NCBI GenBank assembly: GCA_922989275.2
Contig: OV277872.1
Location: forward strand, 26,304,119-26,368,118
Source of the DNA: Gari tellinella
Taxonomy: Eukaryota > Mollusca > Bivalvia > Cardiida > Psammobiidae
Direction: 5' to 3'
Length of the DNA stretch: 64,000 nucleotides
The position numbers were made by a program, and so were the translations under genes. Under the pieces are notes generated by a model. The model was not told the DNA's origin. It did not search any database and was given only the letters and a program-made list of their open reading frames with translations. Shown piece after piece: positions 53,922 through 63,100 of the stretch. Within the stretch, counting starts at the first letter, position 1, and each line of letters begins with the position of its first letter.

Positions 53922-54903
53922 AATTAGAACTAAAATGCTGAGCTCTGAAGTGTGTTTAGAAGGATTTGGAGCACTGAATACGATCTATGTGAACTATACA
54001 ATTCTGTTCAAAGCTCCGTTATAACATAAAATAAAATAATTTGACTTTTACCCGCACGAGAGGTACATGAAGCACCGTATTTTTTTATGATACCGCCTTA
54101 ATTTTTTAGTTGTTAAGTTCCTGAGTTTCGTAAACTCGAACTAGAAAAATGCAAGTTGGGGTCCACCCCGGGAGAAAAATGCAAATTAGAACTAAAATGG
54201 TGAGCTCTGAAGTGTGTTTAGAAGGATTTGGAGCACTGAATACTATCTATGTGAACTATACAATTCTGTTCAAAGCTCCGTTATAACATAAAATAAAATA
54301 ATTTGACTTTTACCCGCACGAGAGGTACATGAAGCACCGTATTTTTTTATGATACCGCCTTAATTTTTTAGTTGTTAAGTTCCTGAGTTTCGGAAACTCG
54401 AACTAGAAAAATGCAAGTTGGGGTCCACCCCGGGAGAAAAATGGAAATAAGAACTGAAATGGTGAGCTCTGAAGTGTGTTTGTAGGGATTTTGGACACTG
54501 AATACGATCAATGTGACTAACCTATATATTTCAAAGAACTTTCGACTTTTAGACGATTTAGGTATACATTGTACATACGATCCACATGTAGATTCTATAT
54601 GAACTATGAAAAATTGTTGGTGGGGGATTTCGGGCACTAAATACGGACTATGTGAACCATACAATTTTGTTCAAAGCTTCGTTATATAAGACATAACATT
54701 ATATTCTGACTATCATCTTTTTCTGCTAGAACTATTTGACTCAATGTTTAGACGCACGAGAGGTACATGTAGCATATTATATGTATCACCATAGGCTTAA
54801 AGCTGTCGTCTTTGCAGTTACTAAGTTCTTGGGTTTCTGAAACTTGAAATTGACCAATGCTGGCGGGGGGTCCGGGGTCGTCCCCCGGGGAGAAAAAAAT
54901 GGA
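53921..54903. repeat. 262 bp tandem repeats
   Basis: AAATTAGAACT[A/G]AAATG starts at 53921, 54183, 54445 and 54903. The first two intervals are exactly 262 bp; the last is 458 bp and diverged. Units contain AGCTCTGAAGTGTGTTT, CCCGCACGAGAGGTACATG and GGGGTCCACCCCGGGAG. They are the same family as 455-965 in inverted orientation. Confidence 0.85.
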
Positions 54904-55519
54904 AATTAGAACTGAAATGGTGAGCTCTGAAGTGTGTTTGAAATCTTCATTTTAGACATTAAGGTCTAACCCCCCTTAGCCTTCGGTTTTTATGCCATTT
55001 TTGGCCATGTTTGATTTTTCACTTTTCAAACTGATGTTACGCACGTGCGTAGGTGCGTATCGCTGGCTACGCCCCTGGCGGAGCTACCGTTTTATCGGGT
55101 TGCCCGTTTCCCGGGGTACCAATAAAACAAAATAATTAAATTATAAACAATAAAATAAATCCAAATCCATTTGTGTGATATTTGATTCAGTATCAAAGGC
55201 GAACAATGTGGATAGACGTCAAATGACGTTCACTGAAAACAGCTTAATTATTACGCGCGATACGAGGGTTGTCATTTAAGTTCGTAGATTTTCTTTATAA
55301 CAGATCAGGTGTATTTAATAGAGAAATGAAATGTACATCATTACAAAACATATTCTTTTTTCAATCACATGATCAAAACAGCAAACGTCTAACTTTAATA
55401 TCAATAAAATAGCAACAACCCGGGGCACGGTATGACAAATTCGACGTCAAACCAACGTCATAACGTCGGTACACGTGACAGGCAACACTTATCGCTATGA
55501 CTCACCATGTGTAATCGAT

Positions 55520-55900
55520 TCATTCTTTCTCAACGTACCCCCCATTTAACTGTACACATTTTTCGTGGCGCATCACCCACTTGTCATATGTGTTTCTGTA
55601 CCAATCTTCTGAAAATGAGGACACAATACCCTGAGTACAGGTCATTAACTCTTCCACTGAATCGAACTTATTTCCTCGAAGCTGACGTTTGATTTCTGGA
55701 AATACCATAAAATCCATGGGGGCTAAATCAGGTGAATAGGCTGGATGCTTTAAGATCTCAAATCCCAAAAGTTCGATGTCAAGAATGGTGCCAGCTACAG
55801 TGTGGGAGGGAGCGTTGTCCTGGTGGCAGATGACCCGATCAAAGTCAATATTTGGTCGTTTCCGACGCAGTGGTGCCCTTGTAAGATCTCTACGCACAAC
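55520..55900 (-). CDS. Mariner transposase, exon 2
   Basis: Begins after ATTACAG (55901-55907 on the minus strand) in phase 0 with VVRRDLTRAPLRRKRP and runs 126 residues to TAA at 55520-55522. It holds VICHQDNAPSHT (second catalytic Asp, D256 of the joined product) and YSPDLAPMDF (third Asp, D291). There are 34 residues between the last two, the DD34D signature. The spliced length of 354 residues fits the usual mariner length of about 345. Unspliced, the first frame ends 19 codons beyond the donor and the second lacks its own ATG. Confidence 0.88.
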   Translation of the reverse strand, partial: VVRRDLTRAPLRRKRPNIDFDRVICHQDNAPSHTVAGTILDIELLGFEILKHPAYSPDLAPMDFMVFPEIKRQLRGNKFDSVEELMTCTQGIVSSFSEDWYRNTYDKWVMRHEKCVQLNGGYVEKE

Positions 55901-56023
55901 CTGTAATCGATGAGCATTTGTATAACTAAATGTTTTGTTTTTATAGAACGTAGATATATTGTATTTTTAACTAGTTATTTTATCGTATCTATAAAAAAAT
56001 GTGTTGTCAATCATGCGACTTAC
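55901..56023 (-). other. Apparent 123 bp intron in the mariner transposase
   Basis: The donor AAG|GTAAGTCG and the acceptor CATCGATTACAG lie in phase 0. The sequence is AT-rich with stops in the reading frame. Splicing joins the Y-Y-S-K block to V-V-R-R-D, placing the catalytic residues at mariner spacing. Confidence 0.75.
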
Positions 56024-56707
56024 CTTTGAATAATACAGCCCATTTACTGTCTGTCCCACTGGCACCCTATGTTGCAGAAGCATTCCCCGTCTGTCCATGA
56101 AAAAGATAAACATGTGTTTGCCTCCTGATTTGTTGACTCTGGCCTTTTTCGGTGGCGGAGTCTGTGGCGTTTTCCAAATTGATGACTGGATATTTGATTC
56201 CGGATCATAGTGCCACAACCAGGTTTCGTCCGTAGTTATAACACGATCAAGAAATGAGTCACCTTCTCTCCGGTACCGTTGCAAAAACTCACGTGACCGT
56301 TTAACCCATGTTTGCCTTTCATGTTCATTTAAAAGTCTGGGCACCCAACGCGCACTAATTTTACTCATGTGTAAATCTTCCTTTATATTTTTGTGAACTG
56401 TAAATCTTGAGATTTGAAGATCCTCGGATAAAGCCCGAACTGTCAAGCGTCTATCTGCATCAAGCATGTCCTTAATCTTTGTAGTGAATCCAGACCGTAC
56501 CGACGGTGATCGACCACATCTTTCATCGTCCTTTATAGAAGTTCTTCCTTCCCGGAAACGCCCATGCCACTTAAACACTAATGCGCGACTGCATTTTGGC
56601 TTAACATAAGAAGAATGTATCATTTTAAACGTTTCAGTCGGTGATTTTCCTAAACCCACACAAAATTTGATGACCGCTCGGGTTTTGACGTCACCACTTG
56701 ACGCCAT
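56024..56707 (-). CDS. Mariner transposase, exon 1
   Basis: Starts at ATG 56707 (context AAAATTATGG); an in-frame ATG 63 bp upstream gives a less typical N-terminus. It encodes 228 residues. The N-terminal half holds two helix-turn-helix regions (about residues 5-110; KTRAVIKFCVGLGKSPTET, then LTVRALSEDLQISRFTVHK), a mariner linker ARWVPRLL, and the first catalytic Asp in TTDETWLWHYDPES (D160). It ends YYSK exactly at a GTAAGTCG donor (56023-56016). The protein would bind the TIRs and catalyse cut-and-paste transposition. Frame and motifs are undamaged. Confidence 0.88.
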
Positions 56708-57399
56708 AATTTTCTTCAAAAGAAGCGCGACTCCCAGTGAAATTTTCTTAGTAACAAGACAAGTTTTCAACGTAACGTTCTAATATTTTAACGGCTTCAA
56801 CAGCATGACGTCACTTTGACGTTATGTGATTTAGCGCCAATTCTGATATGTAATAGGGTTATAGTTGATAGGTTTTTCGAAGCTATCTAACTCCTGAATT
56901 ATTGAAAAAACGGCGTGCCCCGGGTAGCGTAACCCTCGTTGCTATGGAGATTATTTTTAAGTGCTGTTTAAGGAATTTCTTCAGAAATGAAATATATTTG
57001 AAACACGAAAGGTTCAATTTTCATAATATTTACTTAATTTTAGAATAAACGTAGAAATAAAGATACAGGAGCAAAAGTCTACGAACTTAAATGACAACCC
57101 TCGTACGTGAAAGAAAAAGATATCAAGTTAAAGCGGGTTTTCGATTGTTTTCGTTAAAATGCTCATAAAAAAACTCAACAAAAATTCTAATCGGTCACCT
57201 TATATTTCATTCAGCAAAAGAAATATGAAGAAATTATAGGCCATGTGATTGTATTACAATGCCAATGTAATCAATTTTGAAACAGACTATTACAATGTGC
57301 GGCTATCACCGTTTCTGCTCAGTTTTAACAAAAACTTCTATGGAAGCACCCCGAATTGAAAGCCACATGAGTGTTACATAGTTCTTAGGCCAAATGTTA

Positions 57400-57650
57400 G
57401 AAATGCGTTTTACTCCGTCAGCTGCCATAACAGTTTCATATCGATTTCTCATAGATGAGAAGAATTCAGCAAACGTTATGCTGATCTAACTTTCTCACAC
57501 ATTGACGACGTCACGCTCCAATGCGTCAAAGTTTGGAGACTGCGGTAAGGAACGAACGCGTTTCTTGAGCATGTCGCAAACGTGCTCTTAAGCATTACAA
57601 TTCATCTGTATCGTCGGGCACACGCTGTCTGGTGATGACTTCATCTTGAA
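57400..57650 (-). pseudogene. Tc1-like transposase C-terminal relic
   Basis: The minus strand reads EHVCDMLKKRVRSLPQSP and NFDALERDVVNV, then in another frame FSSMRNRYETVMAADGVKRI. These match the EHVWDxL block and the ..SMR.RY..V..A.G C-terminus of Tc1/mariner transposases. Stops and a frameshift are present. The rest of the element was not identified. Confidence 0.55.
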
Positions 57651-58100
57651 GTGGCCGTCAGCAGCGACCACCCACCTCTCGCAATATTACGGCCGTTCTG
57701 ACCCTTAAACTGTCTGTCCGTCTTTGCAACGGGAAATATTTACAATCGCCTCATTCAATTCCATTGAAAAAAAGTGTGTTCATTTCATATAAACACCAAT
57801 TTTCGAGAGGGCGGGACTTGTGGAAAAGTTTCGAAGGGGAGGCGGGCATATGCAGTTTTCATTCGCGAATTAATCTTTGGAACTTGGGGCAGCAAATATT
57901 TGGCGGATTTTTTTCAAAATTTGTTCTTAACCGATCTATGCCTTCCTACTAGTGGAAACCATGATTCCCGATGAATATTCTTCTTTATAAATAAGATAAA
58001 TTGCAAGAAAATTGACATAAGAATCTACCTTATAAACAGCGGCCTATATCTGCGTTTCTTTATGACAATAAAACCCCGATATATTTATCCTACTTTAAAA
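57651..58100. other. No clear feature
   Basis: Short frames around 57770-57970 lack motifs. Confidence 0.35.
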
Positions 58101-58144
58101 TTACGTCACTCCTAATGACGTCATAAATCGGCATTTTTCGCGCC
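58101..58144. promoter_or_regulatory. CRE/E2F-like cluster
   Basis: TTACGTCA (58101-58108), TGACGTCA (58116-58123) and TTTTCGCGCC (58135-58144, E2F-like) are close together. No gene start is assignable. Confidence 0.35.
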
Positions 58145-58339
58145 AAACTGTCAAGTTGTTGACAATGGAACTTATTTTTTCTGCTTTCGAATGTACACAG
58201 ATTCAGTAAATCGGTCATGGCTGTTCCTTATAGGGTACACATTATTCGTGTTATCGACCTCTATTATGGATTAAACATACATGCGTACTGACAAAATGTT
58301 TTTTTAATGTTAGAAATTATAGCAAATATATTGTAAATA

Positions 58340-58497
58340 TAAGAAATGAACTGATTTTTTTCGGCGTTCAAGCGAAATGAACGACAGAAAATTATCGGCA
58401 AATTTTCCATGAATCGCGAGCGCGATTCATGGTATTTGCCGATAATTTTCTGTCGTTCATTTCGCTTGCACGCCGAAAAAAATCAGTTCATTTCTTA
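58340..58497. repeat. Near-perfect 158 bp palindrome
   Basis: The arms 58340-58418 and 58421-58497 are inverted copies with about three differences and a 2 bp centre. The middle reads GAATCGCGAGCGCGATTC; the outer part TAAGAAATGAACTGATTTTT is repeated inverted at 58478-58497. Confidence 0.92.
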
Positions 58498-58548
58498 AGC
58501 AATCTGTCTCTCAGGTGCATGACTACAATTAGTCCGGCATATTAAGTG

Positions 58549-61502
58549 AAAATACTTCGCTTTGTGATGCAAGCATCACTTTTGGCACATATATACAACA
58601 TGACATGCTTTCTCATAAAGCACGCTGTCCACGTGAAAAAAACAAAATGGCCGCCATTTTTCAAGATGGCCGCCATTCGAAGTGCTTTCAAACACCTTTT
58701 GAAATATAATTTGATTGAATAATCCTATTTTGAAGATCTTTGCAACAAAATATATGTTTAAGAGGATGAGAAAACCATTTTTGAATTTAGAAAATAAAAA
58801 GAATTGAAAATTATGATGATATCATATGAATTAAGTGACAATTTACTGTCTGGATGAAGTTTTAATGGATAGTGCAGCAGCTTACTAAAATACTACTTAT
58901 TTGGTGATACAAATATCAAATTTAGCACATATATGCTTCAAGATATGCTTTCTCGGAAAAGGACGATGTCCATGAAAAAAACAAATGGCCGCCATTTTTT
59001 AAGGTGGCCGCCTTTCGAAGTGTTTTAAAACTATTTTTGAACTATATTTGATAGAATAGTCCTGTTTTGAAGATCTTTACATCAAAATATATGTTTTTCG
59101 GGATTAGAAAACTATTTTGGAATTAAGAAAATAAAAAATATTGAAAATTATGATGATATAATAGGAATTAAATGAAAAATGACTGTCTCGTTGACGTTTT
59201 AATGCAAAGTGCAACACATCATTAAAACAATACTTCATTTGGTGATACAAGCATCACATGTAGCACATATATGCTTAAAGACATGCTTTCTCTGGGAAAA
59301 AAGTTGTCCACGTGAAAAACCGTGGTCGCAATCTTTCAAAATGGCCGCCAATCGAAGTGCTTTCAAACACTTTTTGAACTATAATTTGATTAAATAGTCC
59401 TATTTTGAAGATCTTTACATCAAAATATATGTTTTTGTGGATGGGAAAACCGTTTTTGAATTTAGAAAATCAAAGTTATTGAAAATTGTGATGATATTAT
59501 ATGGATTTTATGAAAGAATCACTATTTTATTGAAGTTTTAATGGATAGTGCTGCTTGTGCAGCAGATTACGAAAATTACTTAATTTGGTCATACAAGCAC
59601 GAAATATAGCACATATATGCTAAAAACATGATTTCTTCTCGGAAAGGCACGTAATCCAAGAGAAAAAATAAAATGGCCGCCATTCGAAATGCACTCAAAC
59701 ATTTTTTAACAATAATTTAAGTAGCATTTATTTTCACCTTTTTGTGTACGAATAATTTCTGGACAAGGAAATAGGCATGCTGCTTTGAAATACGGTGGGT
59801 ATCGATGTGGTCGATTCCGCGACAGTTTAAAAAAACGTCCTTGAGATTGAAAGGCTATATGTACAGATAATTTCCATACGCTTAAAAAATTATTCAATGT
59901 GTTACATAAAATCATTACATAAAATCACATTTTTTAATGTTTTCAAATTCTACTGTGAAATACATTTAAAAAGAAATATTGTTCTCTCTTAGAATTTTCA
60001 CTATTAGTAAACTCCTGGTTTTAATTTTACTCGATGCCTCTGTATTTCAATTTGAAACCGCCACCTAAATGCTCTCAAGTTCTTTGATTTAACATGTTGC
60101 ATTATTGTCGAGCACTAATTCGAATTGTGCAGTTATGTCTTGTAAATGATTTCATGTAACACATTGAATATATTTTTAAGCATATGGAAATTATCTGTAC
60201 ATATAGCCTTTAAATGCCATTCAACAATCTCAAGGAAGTTTTTTAAACAGACGCGGAATCGACCGCATCGATACCCGCCGTATTCAAAGCAGCATGCCAA
60301 TTTCCTTGTCCAGAAATTATTCGTACACAAAAAAGTGAAAATAAATGCTACCTAAATTATTGTTAAAAAATGTTTGAGTGCATTTTAAATGGCGGCCATC
60401 TTGAAAAATGGCGGCCATTTTATTTTCTCTCTTGGATAACATGTTTTCCGAGAAGAAATCATGTTTTTAAGCATATATGTGCTATATTTTATGCTTGTAT
60501 GACCAAATTAAGTAATTTTCGTAATCTGCTGCACAAGCAACACTATTCATTAAAACTTCAATGAGACAGTGATTCTTTCATTAAGATGATATAATATCAT
60601 CAAAATTTTCAATACGTTTGATTTTCTAAATTCAAAAACGATTTTTCCATCCGCAAAACCATATATTTGATGTAAAGATCTTCAAAATAGGACTATTAAC
60701 TCAAATTATAGTTCAAAAATGTTTGAAAGCACTTCGATTGGCGACAATTTTTCTTCACATGGACAACGATTTTCCCCGAAGAAGCATGTCTTTAAGCATA
60801 TATGCGCTACATTTGATGCTTGTATCACCAAATGAAGTATTGTTTTAATAATTTGTTGCACTTTGCATTAAAACTTCAACGAGACAGTCATTTTTCAATT
60901 AATTCCTATTATATCATCATAATTTTCAATATTTTTTATTTTCTTAATTCCAAATGTTTTTCTCATCCCGAAAAACATATATTTTGATGTAAAAATCTTC
61001 AAAATAGGACTATTCAATCAAATATAGTTCAAAAATAGTTTAAAAACACTTCAAAAGGCGGCCATTTTGAAATATGGCGGCCATTTTATTTTTCACGTGA
61101 ACAGCGTCCTTTTTCGAGAAAGCATGTCTTGAAGCACATATGTGCTAAATTTGATGTTTGTATCACCGAATTAAGTAGTAGTTTAGTAAGCTGCTGAACT
61201 ATCCATTGAAACTTCATCGAGACTGGAAATTGTCACTTAATTCATATGATATCATAATTTTCAATTCTTTTTATTTTTTTAAATTCAAAAATGGTTTTCT
61301 CATCCTCTAAAACATATATTTTGATGTAAAGAATTTATAAATAGGACTATTCAATCAAATTATATTTCAAAAATTGTTTGAAAGCACTTCGAATGGCGGC
61401 CATTTTGTTTTTTTCACGTGGACAGCATGCTTTTCCGAGAAAGCATGTCATGTTGTATATATGTGCCAAATTTGGTGCTTGCATCACCAAGCGAAGTATT
61501 CT
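58549..61502. mobile_element. 2.95 kb foldback with about 1.4 kb arms
   Basis: The sequence from AATACTTCGC (58551) to about 59920 is repeated inverted from about 60145 to GCGAAGTATT (61500), with a roughly 225 bp unpaired centre. Each arm has about four units of 330-355 bp, marked by ATGGCCGCCATT on the left (58647, 58985, 59341, 59673) and GGCGGCCATTTT on the right (60388, 60405, 61055, 61075, 61395). Other landmarks are TAGCACATATATGCTT and TTTTGAAGATCTTT. Mirror-image 69-codon frames near the centre are a result of the symmetry. There is no transposase. Class unknown (foldback-like). Confidence 0.88.
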
Positions 61503-61594
61503 CTTCATAAAAGTGACTTTTGCTGCTGCACTAAAGGTATCGTTCCTAGGGGTGTTTTTACCCGCCGTTTTGGTTTTCTTGGGCGGTCTGCTCT

Positions 61595-61610
61595 ACTTCC
61601 GGTGACGTCA
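61595..61610. promoter_or_regulatory. Abutting ETS and CRE sites
   Basis: ACTTCCGG (61595-61602, ETS-type) directly joins TGACGTCA (61603-61610). This composite is common in compact animal promoters. An ATG at 61632 opens a 97-codon frame (to 61925) without recognised motifs. Confidence 0.4.
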
Positions 61611-61631
61611 AATTTCCGCGTTAACGCATAA

Positions 61632-61925
61632 ATGGTCGAAAGTATTCGGTTAAAAGTTCAACCACATGCAAATGGACGGAAGCATTTAATAAAATGGAAT
61701 ACACGGAAAATAGCCTTGTTTTGTTACCACGCTCGGAATTCCTCGGAGGTAAATCTTATTTGCCGTATAGATACACCAGCGTGCAATATTCCGACGGCTC
61801 TGCCGCTCTCTTCGTGCATTATTCTCGCCATTTTAGGTGTTTTTCATTTTAGGCAGTCTTGGAGATTAGACTGGTGTAATCTTGCGGGCAGAGACTTTCT
61901 TCAATACTTTACACGTGCAAATTAG
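61632..61925 (+). CDS. Possible short open reading frame, unrecognised
   Basis: Ninety-seven codons begin 22 bp after the ETS/CRE pair. It is basic at the start (VQPHANGRKHLIKW) with a hydrophobic patch (LSSCIILAILGVF). No homologue is recognised, and the distance from the promoter motifs leaves almost no 5' leader. It may be a first exon, part of the reading of an unknown repeat, or chance. Confidence 0.2.
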   Translation: MVESIRLKVQPHANGRKHLIKWNTRKIALFCYHARNSSEVNLICRIDTPACNIPTALPLSSCIILAILGVFHFRQSWRLDWCNLAGRDFLQYFTRAN

Positions 61926-61929
61926 GTCA

Positions 61930-62975
61930 AACAAGCCACGTGGTTGCTCTTACGTTCATGAAGAAGGGCAACGTGTATCAGTCCAAAACTATGGAGCGCT
62001 AAGAACCCACCATATTGTGTGTAAAATATCATAAAGGTGATCTTACTATTTAAAGACATATGCAGCTTTAAAAATTGACCGATTAGAAATTTTGTTAAGT
62101 ACATGTATATCTAAGGAACTAATATTTATTTTTTGACAAAATTTCGACAATATATGGAACATTTGTGTCTCTACTTATCTATATTTTTATTTATAGAGAT
62201 TCATAGGAATTGGATATACATGTACATGTATTGCAGATTTTTGACCGCGGGTTCCGTTATTCTGACACCTTGTAGCTAAGAGGAGCTAAAACAATACATC
62301 AATAAAAAGACTTCTATAATAGTAATTCTGAAAACATAGTACCTTTAAGCCTACATGTAGGTGTCTACCACCCAGAGGTCCATTATTTATTTTATTTTTG
62401 CTCAAGCTATGCCCTGTGGATAATTATTGATCCCATCGAGGGGTCCCTGTTCTACTAAGAGCTTTATAGTAAAATCTTAAAACGTCTACTTGGTTGACAA
62501 TATCTTCAAAATAAATGTTTTAGCTTTAGTGACATTGCAAGTTAGTGTACAGGTGTTTATTGAATGCCTTCAGTGAAAGCTTACACATATTTCTGAAACA
62601 ACATGCCCAATTTAAATGTCACTATAACCATGGTGCAGCTCACGAGATGAGCAATACATGAACATAAAATGATTAAATAAACTTAGTTTTCTATTAACGG
62701 GGCGCGTTTTGCTTTAGTAGACACAATATGTTTAATTTTTGCATCGCTGGTATATTGCAATTCTCTATTGAGATCACATATAGAAGGGCCGTTCCATGAC
62801 AAAACCGGTATTAGTGACAATTTAGGTTTTCACACTTTCTGAGAGACGATTACTTTAACTGTCGAATATTTTGGCAATATGGCAATTTTTTATACTGCTT
62901 TCAGATGATTTAACACCAAGGATGGTTTGCTTCTTTAAAAAGAAAAAGAGATGATGTCAACGTCATGATTTGCGA
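61930..62975. other. No recognisable feature
   Basis: AT-rich, only a short TACATGTACATGTA palindrome near 62219. Confidence 0.4.
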
Positions 62976-62980
62976 CGTTA

Positions 62981-63100
62981 TAGAGAATATTTGGTGACTA
63001 GCTTTGAATGAGAAATGTTATCTGGCAAGGAGAATGAATATATTTTCAGAAGCCGAGCTAGATAACATTTCTCATTCAAAGCTAGGAACCAAATATTCTA
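62981..63100. repeat. About 41 bp-arm hairpin
   Basis: TAGAGAATATTTGGTGACTA... (62981-63023) pairs with 63060-63100 (GAATGAGAAATGTTATCT and complement). The loop is about 36 bp. Confidence 0.8.

Larger units (their letters stand above)
53519..55077. mobile_element. TIR element with captured Penelope-like fragment and 262 bp repeats
   Basis: CAGGGGCGTAGCCAG (53519-53533) is perfectly inverted at 55063-55077, and GCGGA directly abuts both ends (53514-53518 and 55078-55082), a 5 bp target duplication. Inside are a Penelope-like coding fragment (53540-53921), two exact-length 262 bp units starting at 53921 and 54183, a third from 54445 and a fourth block from 54903. CAGGGGCGTAGCCAG-type ends are frequent in hAT-like elements, but the 5 bp duplication is not the usual 8 bp, so the superfamily stays open. 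There is no transposase. Confidence 0.7.
55263..57103 (-). mobile_element. Structurally intact mariner element, 1841 bp
   Basis: CGAGGGTTGTCATTTAAGTT begins both termini; the 26 bp TIRs (55263-55288 and 57078-57103) are identical, and TA flanks each end (55261-55262, 57104-57105). A second inverted pair, ACCCGGGGCACG, lies at 55418-55429 and 56914-56925. The single gene is a DD34D transposase in two exons on the minus strand with no stops. Identical TIRs and an undamaged frame make this the youngest element in the window. Confidence 0.9.

Noticed and set aside
55967..56023. Stop codon mutation ending the mariner transposase early
   Set aside because: The premature end lies beyond an in-phase consensus donor; splicing restores the DD34D spacing, so an intron is the better explanation.
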